Shown here piece by piece: positions 1 to 10,803 of a stretch of DNA of 64,000 nt (positions are counted from its first letter, which is position 1; each line of letters starts with the position of its first letter). The position numbers and the translations under genes are program-made. Origin of the DNA: Rhodococcus sp. SGAir0479 (GTDB taxonomy: Bacteria > Actinomycetota > Actinomycetes > Mycobacteriales > Mycobacteriaceae); assembly GCF_005484805.1 (NCBI RefSeq), contig NZ_CP039432.1:1488001-1552000 (forward strand), given 5' to 3'. The notes beneath the pieces were generated by a model. It did not search any database, was not told the DNA's origin, and saw only the letters and a list, made by a program, of their open reading frames with translations.

Positions 1-258
1 GTCGTGTTGTACGACCCGGAATCCGGTAGGACGCGGGAGTTCTCGACCACGCCCAAGCTCCGCGCGGACTTCGCGCAGGCGGCCCGCGCCCACCGCGCGG
101 ACGTCGAGGCGACGTTGCGGCGGTGCGGGGCGCCCCGGCTGAGTCTGCGCACCGACCGGGACTGGATCACCGACGTCGTGCGCTTCGTCTCGGCGCGCCG
201 GCACAGTTTCGGGGCGCCGCGCGGGGCGACCGGCGCGGGCCGGGTGGCACGCGGATGA
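1..258 (+). CDS. DUF58 domain protein, C-terminal part only
   Basis: The reading frame is open from base 1, so only the last 85 residues are present. The tail ([13 protein letters not shown]) and the position directly before a VWA protein fit the DUF58 partner that sits between MoxR-type AAA+ ATPases and VWA proteins in mycobacteria (Rv1480-like). These proteins are thought to act with MoxR chaperones in envelope or metal-insertion functions; that is family knowledge, not visible here. The stop overlaps the next start as ATGA, so the two are translationally coupled. The family assignment rests mainly on context because the conserved DUF58 core lies outside the window. Confidence 0.7.
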   Translation, partial: VVLYDPESGRTREFSTTPKLRADFAQAARAHRADVEATLRRCGAPRLSLRTDRDWITDVVRFVSARRHSFGAPRGATGAGRVARG

Positions 259-1235
259 GCCTGTCCGGGTTCGCCTCCCCGTGGTGGCTGCTGTTCCTGG
301 TGGTCGTCGCCGCGCTCGCGGCGGGCTACGTCCTGATCCAACGGCGCCGGCAGAAGCACGTCCTGCGGTTCGCCAACATGGAACTGCTCGAGAAGGTCGC
401 CCCCAATCGGCCCAACATCACCCGGCACCTGCCCACGGCCCTGGTACTCGTCGGCCTGCTCCTGCTCACGGTCGCCCTCGCCGGTCCCACCGCGGACAAG
501 CGGGTGCCGCGCAACCGCGCGACCGTCGTGCTCGTGATCGACGTCTCGCTGTCGATGAAGGCGACCGACGTCGAGCCGAGCCGTCTGGCCGCCGCGCAGG
601 ACGCGGCCAAGTCGTTCGCCGACGGACTGACCCCCGGCATCAACCTCGGCCTGGTCGCGTTCGCGGGCACCGCGTCGGTGCTGGTGTCGCCCACCCCCAA
701 CCGCGACGAGACCAAGGCGGCGATCGACAAGCTCGAACTCAGCGAACGCACCGCCACGGGCGAGGCGATCTTCACGTCGCTGCAGTCGATCGACACGCTG
801 GCAGCCGTGCTGGGTGGCAGCGAGCAGGCGCCGCCGGCGCGGATCGTGCTGCTGTCCGACGGCAAGCAGACCGTCCCGGAGAGCTCCGACGACCCGCGAG
901 GCGGGTTCACTGCGGCCCGGCAGGCCAAGGACAAGGGCGTGCCCATCTCGACGATCTCGTTCGGCACCGGGTACGGCACGGTGGAGATCGAGGGGGACCG
1001 GATCCCCGTCCCGGTGGACGACCCGTCCCTGCGGGAGATCGCGACCCTCTCGGGCGGCAGCTTCTTCACGGCATCGAGTCTCGAAGAGCTGCGCGAGGTG
1101 TACGACACGCTCGAGGAACAGATCGGCTTCGAGAACGCGCGCGGGGACGCCAGCCGGCCCTGGCTGGTGCTCGGCGTCCTGTTCACCGCCGCCGGTCTCG
1201 GTGCCGCACTCGTCCTGCGGCAACGACTGCCGTGA
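255..1235 (+). CDS. VWA domain membrane protein (BatA/Rv1481-like)
   Basis: This 326-residue protein has an N-terminal membrane segment (about residues 9-29), a second at about 57-75, a von Willebrand A domain starting at [13 protein letters not shown] with the MIDAS motif DVSLS, and a C-terminal membrane segment followed by RQRLP. The VWA domain binds divalent metal and ligand proteins outside or at the membrane. The start at 255 overlaps the stop of the upstream DUF58 gene (ATGA), so I prefer it to an earlier in-frame ATG at 123, which would lie inside the neighbour. It is part of the MoxR-DUF58-VWA set just ahead of fabG1-inhA, the same arrangement as in mycobacteria. Confidence 0.88.
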   Translation: MSLSGFASPWWLLFLVVVAALAAGYVLIQRRRQKHVLRFANMELLEKVAPNRPNITRHLPTALVLVGLLLLTVALAGPTADKRVPRNRATVVLVIDVSLSMKATDVEPSRLAAAQDAAKSFADGLTPGINLGLVAFAGTASVLVSPTPNRDETKAAIDKLELSERTATGEAIFTSLQSIDTLAAVLGGSEQAPPARIVLLSDGKQTVPESSDDPRGGFTAARQAKDKGVPISTISFGTGYGTVEIEGDRIPVPVDDPSLREIATLSGGSFFTASSLEELREVYDTLEEQIGFENARGDASRPWLVLGVLFTAAGLGAALVLRQRLP

Positions 1236-1302
1236 GTGTCGCGGGTCGCCGCCCGATCCGCCGATTTCGTCCAGCCGTGCCCGCAACCGCCGACCGAGCA
1301 GA

Positions 1303-2037
<735 letters not shown>

Positions 2038-2104
2038 AGCTCACCCGGCTCGATCCGACTCGGCTCGCACACAACGACTTCCAGCTACAGGAGGAACATC
2101 ACCC

Positions 2105-2902
2105 ATGGGCGGACTGCTCGAGGGCAAGACCATTCTCGTCACCGGCATCATCACCGACGCGTCGATCGCGTTCCACGTCGCGAAGGTGGCGCAGGAGCAG
2201 GGGGCGACCGTGCTCATCACCGGCTTCGACCGGCTGCGGCTGATCGACCGGATCGCGCAGCGGCTGCCGCAACCGGTACCGCCGGCGATCGAGCTGGACG
2301 TCCAGAACCCCGAGCACCTCGAGACCCTCGCCGAGCGCGTACGCGAGCTGGCGCCCGGCGGCCTGGACGGCGTCGTGCACTCGATCGCGTTCTCGCCGCG
2401 GTCGGGACTGGGCAGCCCCTTCCTGGACGCGCCGTGGTCGGACATCTCCAAGGCCATGGAGATCTCCGCGTACTCGTACGCGTCGCTCGCGAAGGCGCTG
2501 CTGCCGGTCCTCAACGACAACGCGTCCATCGTCGGCATGGACTTCGACCCGTCGCGCGCGATGCCGTTCTACAACTGGATGGGCGTGTCCAAGGCCACCC
2601 TCGAGGCGGTCAACCGCTACGTGGCCAAGGAAGTCGGCGCCCGCGGCATCCGCTCCAATCTCGTTGCGGCCGGGCCGGTCAAGACCCTCGCGGCCAAGGC
2701 CATCGCCGGTGACGCGACCGGTCCCGGCGCGGAACTGAACAAGCTCAACACCGCGTGGGACAACGCGGCCCCGATCGGCTGGGACGTCGACGATCCGGCG
2801 CCGGTCGCCAAGAGCGTCTGTACCGTCCTGTCGGACTGGCTGCCGGGGACGACGGCGTCGATCATCTACGTCGACGGCGGATTCCACGCGGTCGTCGGCT
2901 GA
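2105..2902 (+). CDS. inhA: NADH-dependent enoyl-ACP reductase InhA
   Basis: InhA performs the last step of each FAS-II cycle, reducing trans-2-enoyl-ACP with NADH. The 265-residue protein has [10 protein letters not shown] at residues 13-22, LDVQ at 64-67 and the catalytic Phe147, Tyr156 and Lys163 (YNWMGVSK). Ser93 corresponds to the M. tuberculosis residue (Ser94) whose change gives isoniazid resistance, so the drug-adduct pocket looks wild type. A strong AGGAGG at 2089-2094 sets the start at 2105. It follows fabG1 and precedes hemH, as in mycobacteria. Confidence 0.97.
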   Translation: MGGLLEGKTILVTGIITDASIAFHVAKVAQEQGATVLITGFDRLRLIDRIAQRLPQPVPPAIELDVQNPEHLETLAERVRELAPGGLDGVVHSIAFSPRSGLGSPFLDAPWSDISKAMEISAYSYASLAKALLPVLNDNASIVGMDFDPSRAMPFYNWMGVSKATLEAVNRYVAKEVGARGIRSNLVAAGPVKTLAAKAIAGDATGPGAELNKLNTAWDNAAPIGWDVDDPAPVAKSVCTVLSDWLPGTTASIIYVDGGFHAVVG

Positions 2903-2937
2903 CCCGACCACAGCGAGCCGGTGCGGGACGGGCGACA

Positions 2938-4014
2938 ATGAACGGCATGAGCGGCAACCAGGACACCGAGTACGACGCCCTCCTCGTGCTCTCCTTCGGA
3001 GGACCCGAGAAGCCCGAGGACGTGCGGCCGTTCCTCGAGAACGTCACCCGCGGTCGTGGGGTGCCGCCGGAGCGGCTGGACGCGGTGGTCGAGCACTACA
3101 TGCACTTCGGTGGAGTGTCGCCGATCAACGCCCTCAACCGTGACATCATCGCGCGCGTCCAGGACGAGTTGGCCGCGGCCGGGATCGACCTCCCGGTGTA
3201 CTTCGGCAACCGGAACTGGCATCCGATGGTCGAGGAGACGGTGGCGCGGATGCGCGACGACGGGGTGCGCAACGCACTCGTCTTCCCGACGTCGGCATGG
3301 GGCGGCTACTCGGGCTGTCGGCAGTACCACGAGGACATCGCCCGTGCCCGCGCCGCGGTCGACGGGGCCCCGACACTGGCGAAGCTGCGGCAGTACTTCG
3401 ACCACCCGTTGCTGATCGGTTCGTTCGTCGACGCGATTCGTGCTGCACGCGAGCAGCTTTCGGAAGACGTCCGGGATCGGGCGCGACTGGTGTTCACCGC
3501 GCACTCGGTGCCCACCTCGGCCGACGCCGCCGCCGGCCCGGCCAGCGGGGGCGGGCATCTCTACAGTCGGCAGGTCGCCGAGGCGGCCCGCCTGTGCGCG
3601 GAGGGCGTCGGCGTCGACGACTTCGATCTGGTGTGGCAGTCCCGGTCGGGTCCGCCGCAGGTGCCGTGGCTCGACCCGGACATCTGTGACCACCTCGAGA
3701 CGGTGGCGGCGTCGGGCACGCCGGCGGTGATCGTGTGCCCGGTCGGGTTCGTCTCCGACCACCTCGAGGTGGTGTGGGATCTCGACACCGAGGCCCGCGA
3801 CAAGGCCGCCGAACTGGGCCTCGAATTCGTGCGGGTCGCGACGCCCGGGACGGATCCGCGGTTCGCCCGCATGGTGCGCGAACTCGTCGAGGAACGGCGG
3901 TCGGGCGCGGCGCCGACGCGGCTGGGTCGAGAACCGCTGCTGGGGGCCACCGTCGACGGGCTGCCGTGTGCAGTCGACTGCTGTGTCCCCACTCGACGTC
4001 CGGCGGCGCGCTGA
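2938..4014 (+). CDS. hemH: Ferrochelatase (coproporphyrin ferrochelatase, HemH/CpfC)
   Basis: This enzyme inserts ferrous iron into the porphyrin late in heme synthesis; actinobacteria use the coproporphyrin-dependent route. The protein (358 residues) shows [14 protein letters not shown] near the N-terminus, the TAHSVP histidine motif and [11 protein letters not shown] with the conserved glutamate. A C-terminal CAVDCC cluster together with an internal cysteine (YSGCRQY) resembles the four ligands of the [2Fe-2S] cluster described for the M. tuberculosis enzyme. Two ATG codons (2938 and 2947) are possible starts; the first is given. It is 35 bases after inhA and probably in the same operon. 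Confidence 0.94.
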   Translation: MNGMSGNQDTEYDALLVLSFGGPEKPEDVRPFLENVTRGRGVPPERLDAVVEHYMHFGGVSPINALNRDIIARVQDELAAAGIDLPVYFGNRNWHPMVEETVARMRDDGVRNALVFPTSAWGGYSGCRQYHEDIARARAAVDGAPTLAKLRQYFDHPLLIGSFVDAIRAAREQLSEDVRDRARLVFTAHSVPTSADAAAGPASGGGHLYSRQVAEAARLCAEGVGVDDFDLVWQSRSGPPQVPWLDPDICDHLETVAASGTPAVIVCPVGFVSDHLEVVWDLDTEARDKAAELGLEFVRVATPGTDPRFARMVRELVEERRSGAAPTRLGREPLLGATVDGLPCAVDCCVPTRRPAAR

Positions 4015-4121
4015 GCACACCGCCGGTGCTCGGCCTCCGGGAACGCCTCGGGGTCCGGGCCGATCCGGGGATCTGCGCGGCGTGACGGGAGCGGTGCGGC
4101 CCGGCCGACTATGTTGAGCGG

Positions 4122-4610
4122 GTGCAGGACAGCCTCTACCACCGGTTCGAGTTCACGTTCATCGTCCCGTTGTTGACGGTCTCGCGGGAGGCGGCACTGG
4201 CGACCGACTTCGACGGCCGCGTGAGTGAGCACGGGGGCCTGCAGTTGCTGACCCTCTTCACCGAGGGCATGCGGTGTGCAACCGCCGGGATGAGTCTGGT
4301 CGACCAGTTGGTCGCGGAGGGGGTGCGTCCCCTGCGCACCCACCCCGACCTCGTGACGCGGCAGGACATCGCGGACCGCGCCGGCGTGACGCGGCAGGCG
4401 GTGGGGCAGTGGGTGCGCGGTGTCCGGCAGCGGGGAACGCCGTTCCCCACCCCGTTCAACACGGTGTCGGGGGGCATCTGGCTGTGGGGCGACGTGTACG
4501 CGTGGCTACGCCGGCGCGACTACGGCCGGGACACCGGGCTGCGGTACCCCACCCTGGACGAGCACGTGCGAATCGACCGGCACATCGTCATGAACCACCG
4601 CGAGGGGTGA
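4122..4610 (+). CDS. Conserved hypothetical protein with helix-turn-helix
   Basis: This 162-residue protein has no function I recognise. Residues about 80-100 (TRQDIADRAGVTRQAVGQWVRG) form a convincing helix-turn-helix, so DNA binding is likely; the N-terminal half (FEFTFIVPLLTVSREAA) resembles short HTH proteins of actinobacteria that begin with a small substrate-binding-like fold. TATGTT at 4110-4115, six bases before the GTG start, suggests a leaderless message. It ends two bases from the stop of the convergent gene at 4613. There is no obvious operon partner, so its target is unknown. Confidence 0.6.
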   Translation: MQDSLYHRFEFTFIVPLLTVSREAALATDFDGRVSEHGGLQLLTLFTEGMRCATAGMSLVDQLVAEGVRPLRTHPDLVTRQDIADRAGVTRQAVGQWVRGVRQRGTPFPTPFNTVSGGIWLWGDVYAWLRRRDYGRDTGLRYPTLDEHVRIDRHIVMNHREG

Positions 4611-4612
4611 CC

Positions 4613-5425
4613 TCACGCCCGGTGCGCGGACCGCACACACGCCGATACCGCCGCCACCCGGGCAGTCCGCACCGCGGTCCACAACGGACGCAGCAGCTGC
4701 TCCCGCGCCGCGGCGCTGGACGCGGACGGTGCCTCGGTCGGCGAGTCGTCCTCGGCGACCGCGAGAATCGCGGCCACCTGATCGGCGGAATCGAGGATGC
4801 GCAGCGCCCGGACCGGCACCGAGTCCGGGTAACGGTGGTGCGCGCGGTCGTCGAGCGCCTCGGCGATGCGGCGGCGCGGGTCCGTCCCCGGGCGCCCGGT
4901 GCGCACCGACGACAGCTGCAGGAGCGCGTCGGCCGCGTCGCGGATCGCCTCCCGCATCGCGTACTCCGCCTCCCCGAGCCCGGTGTGCTCGACGGTCGCG
5001 GGCACGGAGGGGATTCCGAAGACCGTCCACCGCAACACGTCCGGGCCTTCCACCACCGGGACGAGCCCGAGTCCTGATCGGCCGGGCTCGCCCACGATCA
5101 CGCCCTCGCCGGCGGCGAGGGCGGCGCGGGCGAACTCGGTGCCGGCCGGGAGGCCGCGGACGTCGCCGGGGGCGGGGAGCACCAGCCGCAGCTCGGTGCC
5201 GTCGGCCTCCGTCGCATGACGCACCAGCCGCAGCAGAATCGGCGCCGCGCCGTCCTGGACGCCGGGCCAGTCGAGTCCCGTCGACAGGGCCGTCTCGGCG
5301 TCGGCCGCGCCGATGATGTGCATCGGCGCCCACTGGTGCAGGGCGTCGATCACGTCGTCGGGGGCACTGTCGCCGGCGAGCCAGGAACCGGCCCACACGG
5401 TCAGCGTCGCGCTGAGGGAACTCAC
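4613..5425 (-). CDS. Conserved hypothetical protein (Rv1486c-like by position)
   Basis: This 270-residue protein has no motif I can assign to an enzyme. It is alanine- and acid-rich, starts with SSLSATLTVWAGSWLAGD and ends in an arginine-rich tail. In M. tuberculosis an uncharacterised gene occupies the same place between hemH and the NfeD gene, so homology is likely but rests on synteny. I start it at GTG 5425 because TATGCT (5434-5439 on this strand) lies eight bases upstream, the spacing of a leaderless promoter; a longer frame to 5521 would cross the divergent promoter region. Confidence 0.62.
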   Translation of the reverse strand: MSSLSATLTVWAGSWLAGDSAPDDVIDALHQWAPMHIIGAADAETALSTGLDWPGVQDGAAPILLRLVRHATEADGTELRLVLPAPGDVRGLPAGTEFARAALAAGEGVIVGEPGRSGLGLVPVVEGPDVLRWTVFGIPSVPATVEHTGLGEAEYAMREAIRDAADALLQLSSVRTGRPGTDPRRRIAEALDDRAHHRYPDSVPVRALRILDSADQVAAILAVAEDDSPTEAPSASSAAAREQLLRPLWTAVRTARVAAVSACVRSAHRA

Positions 5426-5492
5426 GGTAAACGAGCATAGGACGGCGTGGCGGGATCCGCGCCCGCGCCCGCCTGGCATAGCGTGGGTGGGC
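5426..5492. promoter_or_regulatory. Divergent leaderless promoters
   Basis: This 67-base gap separates two divergent genes. TATGCT reading leftward (5439-5434) lies eight bases before GTG 5425, and TAGCGT reading rightward (5479-5484) lies eight bases before GTG 5493. No Shine-Dalgarno sequence is seen for either gene. Inferred from hexamer and spacing. Confidence 0.45.
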
Positions 5493-6314
5493 GTGAACGC
5501 GAGCAACATGTACGGCGACATCTTCGCCGGTCACCCCCGCACCCGGAAGCCGAAGGCGCCGCAGGTCGCCGCCGAACGGGACCTGGTCGTCGAGGACGCC
5601 GCCACCGGATTCTGCGGCGCCGTCGTCGGAATCGAACGCACCTACGACGGCGACTTCGTCCGGCTGGAGGATGCGGCCCGGCGGACCCGCCTGTTCGCGA
5701 TGCGTGAGGCCGCCTTCCTCGTCGACGGCCGCCCGGTGACGCTGGTGCGGCCCACACCGCAGGCACAGAAGACGCCGCAACGGTCGGCGTCGGGCTCGAC
5801 GAAGGTCGAGGGACTGCGCGCGCGAACCGCACTGCCCAGCCGGATCTGGGTCGAAGGCGTCCACGACGCTGCGCTGGTCGAGCGAGTGTGGGGCCACGAC
5901 CTCCGGGTCGAGGGTGTGGTGGTCGAGCACCTGGAAGGTCTGGACAACCTCGCCGACCGGCTCGCGGAGTTCCGTCCCGGCCCCGGCCGCAAGGTGGGTG
6001 TGCTGGTGGACCACCTGGTCACCGGCTCCAAGGAGGAACGGCTGACGCAGGGCCTGGGCCCGTACGTGATGGTCACCGGGCATCCGTACATCGACGTGTG
6101 GGAGGCGGTGCGACCCCAGGCCGTCGGGATCGAGGCCTGGCCGAAGATCCCGCGCGGGCAGGACTGGAAGACCGGCGTGTGCGACGCGCTCGGCTGGGGG
6201 ACCCCGCAGGACGGGTGGCGTCGCGTCTACGGCGCGGTCAGCAGCTTCCGCGATCTCGAGGCGCCCCTGATCGGCGCCGTGGAACGACTGGTCGACTTCG
6301 TCACGGAGGAGTGA
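5493..6314 (+). CDS. DUF3097 domain protein
   Basis: The 273-residue protein matches the actinobacterial DUF3097 family in its order of segments: an N-terminal NMYGDIFAG, a beta-rich middle part, then IWVEGVHDAALVERVWG, VGVLVDHLVTGSKE, MVTGHPYIDVWEAV and WPKIPRGQDWKTGVC. The VEGxxDAxL and DHL segments recall the acidic motifs of Toprim folds, so a nucleic-acid-related role is possible, but I cannot show it. The GTG start fits a leaderless promoter; GTG 5487 and ATG 5508 are alternatives. Confidence 0.75.
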   Translation: MNASNMYGDIFAGHPRTRKPKAPQVAAERDLVVEDAATGFCGAVVGIERTYDGDFVRLEDAARRTRLFAMREAAFLVDGRPVTLVRPTPQAQKTPQRSASGSTKVEGLRARTALPSRIWVEGVHDAALVERVWGHDLRVEGVVVEHLEGLDNLADRLAEFRPGPGRKVGVLVDHLVTGSKEERLTQGLGPYVMVTGHPYIDVWEAVRPQAVGIEAWPKIPRGQDWKTGVCDALGWGTPQDGWRRVYGAVSSFRDLEAPLIGAVERLVDFVTEE

Positions 6315-6401
6315 CCGCACGGGTTCTCCCCGGCAGCCCGGGCATCCACAGGCCGTTTTCGTACACATCTCGCCGATCGGGTCTTCTGGTTAGATGGTCG
6401 T

Positions 6402-6833
6402 GTGGCAGCTTTGATTTGGCTGGTGGCGGGGGTGTTGCTGGCGGCCGCTGAGGCGTTGGTGGGGGAGTTCTTCCTGCTCATGCTCGCGGGCGGCGCGCTG
6501 GTGACCGCCGGTTTCAGCGCGGTGACGGACGTTCCGGTGTGGGTCGACGCGATCGTGTTCGGTGTCGTGTCGCTCGCACTCGTGCTCGGCGTCCGCCCGG
6601 CGCTGCTGCGGAGGTTCGATCAGCCGCCGCTGAAATTGACGAATGTTGCCGCGTTGACCGGGAAGAAGGCGCTCGTCCTCGAGGAGGTCGCCGAGCATCG
6701 CGGTCAGGTCAAGCTCGACGGTGACGTGTGGACCGCCCGTCCACTCGACGTCACCGAGGTGTATCCGCCGGGGACGACAGTCACGGTGATGGAGATCGAC
6801 GGCGCCACCGCCGTCGTATGGAGGGGACCGTAG
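6402..6833 (+). CDS. NfeD-like membrane protein
   Basis: This 143-residue protein has N-terminal membrane segments (about residues 3-25, 28-50 and 55-72) and a C-terminal OB-fold-like beta domain (about 85-143), the short NfeD architecture. NfeD proteins pair with SPFH/stomatin proteins and organise membrane microdomains; the SPFH gene begins six bases after this stop, which confirms the pairing. TTAGAT at 6390-6395, six bases before GTG 6402, suggests a leaderless transcript that covers both genes. Confidence 0.87.
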   Translation: MAALIWLVAGVLLAAAEALVGEFFLLMLAGGALVTAGFSAVTDVPVWVDAIVFGVVSLALVLGVRPALLRRFDQPPLKLTNVAALTGKKALVLEEVAEHRGQVKLDGDVWTARPLDVTEVYPPGTTVTVMEIDGATAVVWRGP

Positions 6834-6838
6834 AAGAA

Positions 6839-8005
6839 ATGGCAGCACTGATAGTTCTGGCGGTACTGGTCGTACTCGTCGTCGTTCTGGTCGCGAAGTC
6901 GGTGGCCCTGGTGCCACAGGCCGAGGCGGCCGTGATCGAGCGGCTGGGCCGCTACGCGCGCACCGTGTCGGGCCAGTTGACGTTCCTGGTCCCCTTCGTG
7001 GATCGGATCCGCGCCAAGGTGGACCTGCGCGAGCGGGTCGTGTCCTTCGCGCCGCAGCCGGTCATCACGCAGGACAACCTGACGCTGTCGATCGACACGG
7101 TCGTCTACTTCCAGGTGACCAATCCGCAGGCCGCGGTCTACGAGATCAGCAACTACATCGCCGCCGTCGAGCAGCTGACCATCACCACGCTTCGTAACGT
7201 CGTCGGTGGCATGACGCTGGAGGAGACGCTGACCTCGCGCGACTCCATCAACGGCCAGCTCCGCGGCGTCCTCGACGAGGCGACCGGCCGCTGGGGTCTG
7301 CGCGTCGCCCGCGTGGAGCTCAAGAGCATCGATCCGCCGCCGTCGATCCAGGAGTCGATGGAGAAGCAGATGAAGGCGGACCGCGAGAAGCGGGCGATGA
7401 TCCTCACCGCCGAGGGCCACCGGGAATCGGCGATCAAGACCGCCGAGGGCGCCAAGCAGAGCCAGATCCTCGCGGCGGAGGGCGCCAAGCAGGCGTCGAT
7501 CCTCGGCGCCGAGGGCGAGCGACAGTCCCGCATCCTGCGTGCGCAGGGTGAGCGCGCCGCGAAGTACCTGCAGGCCCAGGGACAGGCGAAGGCCATCGAG
7601 AAGGTCTTCGCGGCAATCAAGTCCGGCAAGCCCACCCCCGAACTGCTGGCCTACCAGTATCTTCAGACGCTTCCCCAGATGGCGCAGGGAGACGCGAACA
7701 AGGTGTGGCTGGTGCCCAGCGATTTCGGCGACGCCCTCAAGGGCTTCGCGAAAACCCTGGGCGCGCCCGGCGACGACGGCGTCTTCCGCTACGAGCCGAG
7801 CCACACCGATGCCGAGGACCTGCCCCGTCCCGAGGACGATTCGGCGGAGGTGGCGGACTGGTTCGAGACCAAGACCGATCCGGCGGTGGAGCGCGCCGTC
7901 CGCGCCGCCGAGGCGGTTGCCCGAACTCCTGTCGAGAGCCCGTTCTCCCAGGAACACCTGCTCGGTGGGGAGCAGCACGAGGAACTTCCGCCGAGCAACA
8001 GCTAG
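6839..8005 (+). CDS. SPFH/Band 7 (stomatin-like) membrane protein
   Basis: The 388-residue protein has one N-terminal membrane segment (about 3-22), then a Band 7 domain (VPQAEAAVIERLGRYARTV onward, to about residue 200), then an alanine/glutamate-rich coiled region with repeated AEGAK/AEGER units (about 185-245) that would drive oligomer formation, and a less conserved acidic tail. These proteins scaffold lipid microdomains and modulate membrane proteases. It is co-transcribed with the NfeD gene. I chose ATG 6839, after a GGAGGGG stretch, over ATG 6818, which would overlap the NfeD end. Confidence 0.9.
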   Translation: MAALIVLAVLVVLVVVLVAKSVALVPQAEAAVIERLGRYARTVSGQLTFLVPFVDRIRAKVDLRERVVSFAPQPVITQDNLTLSIDTVVYFQVTNPQAAVYEISNYIAAVEQLTITTLRNVVGGMTLEETLTSRDSINGQLRGVLDEATGRWGLRVARVELKSIDPPPSIQESMEKQMKADREKRAMILTAEGHRESAIKTAEGAKQSQILAAEGAKQASILGAEGERQSRILRAQGERAAKYLQAQGQAKAIEKVFAAIKSGKPTPELLAYQYLQTLPQMAQGDANKVWLVPSDFGDALKGFAKTLGAPGDDGVFRYEPSHTDAEDLPRPEDDSAEVADWFETKTDPAVERAVRAAEAVARTPVESPFSQEHLLGGEQHEELPPSNS

Positions 8006-8052
8006 TCGACTCTGCCGAAACGCCGACGCCAGGCAGGTCGTATCGAAGTGAG

Positions 8053-8101
8053 GAACCCCCGGTGGGGCAGTGGTCGAAGGACCACGTACCACCGGGGGTT
8101 C
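8053..8101. terminator. Two-tier hairpin between convergent genes
   Basis: A perfect 13-base-pair stem (8053-8065 with 8089-8101, arm GAACCCCCGGTGG) encloses an internal loop and a second 6-base-pair hairpin GTGGTC-GAAG-GACCAC (8070-8085). It lies between the convergent SPFH and HNH genes and can serve both strands. No long T run follows it. Confidence 0.75.
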
Positions 8102-8257
8102 TCGCGTCTCCTCGTCGTCCGGTCGCCGGCCGGGTGTCGGCCGGGCGCCGACTTGGCCTGCGGCGGTCCGAACCGTCCGTAGTGCAACCGTCGTAGCCGG
8201 CACCACTTTCGGTGTCGGCTGCAACGGTATTCGAGTCGCCGTGTGCTCCAGCACAGT

Positions 8258-9610
<1,353 letters not shown>

Positions 9611-9616
9611 GACACG

Positions 9617-9645
9617 AGCCTAGTTCGAACTGGTGTTCGAGTCAA
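9617..9645 (-). promoter_or_regulatory. SOS-type promoter with LexA box for the HNH gene
   Basis: Reading leftward there is a -35 TTGACT (9645-9640), a 17-base spacer and a -10 TAGGCT (9622-9617) six bases before the HNH ATG. The spacer contains TCGAAC-N4-GTTCGA (9625-9640), an exact match to the mycobacterial and rhodococcal LexA (SOS) box consensus. LexA bound there would block RNA polymerase. Confidence 0.85.
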
Positions 9646-9683
9646 TGGTTCGAGTCAGTGTTTCGAGTCAAGGGTTCGGGTCG
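9636..9683. repeat. Four TTCGAGTCA-type repeats at 13-base period
   Basis: TTCGAGTCA occurs at 9636, 9649 and 9662 and in a degenerate form (TTCGGGTCG) at 9675, spaced exactly 13 bases apart. The first copy is half of the LexA box. The last copies run into the 3' end of the VOC gene. Confidence 0.85.
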
Positions 9684-10120
9684 GGTCGGAGCTCCTCCAC
9701 CAGACCGACGATGATTCCCGCGGGGCCGCGGACGTAGCAGTATCGATAAATGTCTTCGTACTGGGCAACGGTGCCCACCAGTTCGGCACCGTGCGTGCGC
9801 AGGCGGTCGAAGACGTCGTCGACTCGGTCGACCACGAACGTGAGGCGGGGGATGCCCGGGGTGTTCACAGCTGCGTGCGGCGCGGCGTTGGTGGTCGCCG
9901 GCGAGTGGAACGTCGAGAGCTCGATCCGGCTGTGGCCGTCCGGGGTTCGGACGACGGCGATGTCCGCTCGAACACCGTCCAGTCCGAGGAGGTCGTCGGC
10001 CCATCGGCCCCCGACTGTCGCCTCGCCCTCGAGTTCCAAGCCCAGTTCGACGAAGAACGCGACAGCAGCCGCGAGGTCCTCGACCACAACGCCGACATGA
10101 TCCATCCGCCGTACCGGCAT
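9668..10120 (-). CDS. VOC (glyoxalase/bleomycin resistance) family protein
   Basis: This 150-residue protein carries two beta-alpha-beta-beta-beta modules of the vicinal oxygen chelate fold: MDHVGVVVEDLAAAVAFF at the N-terminus with a metal-type histidine, and PRLTFVVDRVDDVFDRL then YVRGPAGIIVGLVEEL with the closing glutamate. Members include lyases, dioxygenases and antibiotic-binding proteins; the substrate cannot be read from sequence. It lies upstream of the HNH gene on the same strand but is separated from it by that gene's own promoter. ATG 10120 gives the normal family length. Confidence 0.85.
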   Translation of the reverse strand: MPVRRMDHVGVVVEDLAAAVAFFVELGLELEGEATVGGRWADDLLGLDGVRADIAVVRTPDGHSRIELSTFHSPATTNAAPHAAVNTPGIPRLTFVVDRVDDVFDRLRTHGAELVGTVAQYEDIYRYCYVRGPAGIIVGLVEELRPDPNP

Positions 10121-10193
10121 GGTGCCCTCCTCGGGGTCGTAGGTGAGCCGCAGGCTACGGAGGGAGCACTACACGCTGGGGCTCCCGGATCGG

Positions 10194-10787
10194 CTAGCTC
10201 CAGTGCGGCGGCTCGCGTGTCGGGTCGTCGAGCACGGCATCGATGTGGTGGTCGCCGACGAGGAGAGCCGTCGCGGCTTCATCGGCGCCGATGGACGCGA
10301 AGGGCGGGTCGACGTCGTTGGTGATGCACCATGCGCGGTCTGCGGGCCAGATGAACGCGGGATCGGGGCAGTCACCGAACGGCCACAGCGCCGGGTCGTC
10401 GCTGTTCCAGTCTGCGTAGTCGGCCAGTGTGCCGCGCAGCAGCCAGTAGTCGCGTGCGGGAATCACGACGTTGGGTGGGGAGGGTATCGCGATGGAGCTC
10501 CACCCGTTCCAGATGCAGAAGTAGCACTCGTCCGGCGTGGTCGTGTACTGCGACAGGATGTCCAGTGCGACGCCGACCTGCTCCTTCTCCGACAGCCCCG
10601 GCGGTCCGAAATCGACGTCCTTCGCCTTCTGTCCGGGAAAGCTCGGGTCGGGGATGAACCGCAAGCGCGCATAGCTCGGATAGCCCGCCGGGCCACGCGC
10701 CGCCAGGCGGTACCAGGGAAGTCGCTGCTCGACGAGCCATGTGGCGGCCGACGCATCTCGGCACAGTCCGAAACTCACGGTGGCCAT
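10194..10787 (-). CDS. Conserved hypothetical protein, tryptophan-rich
   Basis: I do not recognise a domain in this 197-residue protein. It begins MATVSFGLCRDAS, is rich in Trp and Pro with several segments such as CYFCIWNGW and RDYWLLRGTL, and ends in a His/Asp-containing stretch followed by PPHWS. It has no signal peptide or membrane segment, so it is probably cytosolic and globular. Actinobacterial proteins of this type are common as lone genes. The ATG start is 16 bases from the stop of the gene upstream on the same strand, so they could be co-transcribed with the SatD pair. Confidence 0.6.
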   Translation of the reverse strand: MATVSFGLCRDASAATWLVEQRLPWYRLAARGPAGYPSYARLRFIPDPSFPGQKAKDVDFGPPGLSEKEQVGVALDILSQYTTTPDECYFCIWNGWSSIAIPSPPNVVIPARDYWLLRGTLADYADWNSDDPALWPFGDCPDPAFIWPADRAWCITNDVDPPFASIGADEAATALLVGDHHIDAVLDDPTREPPHWS

Positions 10788-10803
10788 TGTGGCCGTTCGC
10801 TTC

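Noticed and set aside
9636-9683. GTTCGAGTC repeats resemble tRNA T loops
   Set aside because: No acceptor, D or anticodon stems are near; the array is better explained as regulatory half-sites.
9636-9683. Short periodic repeats as a CRISPR array
   Set aside because: Units are 9 bases with 4-base gaps, far too short for CRISPR repeats and spacers, and no cas genes are near.
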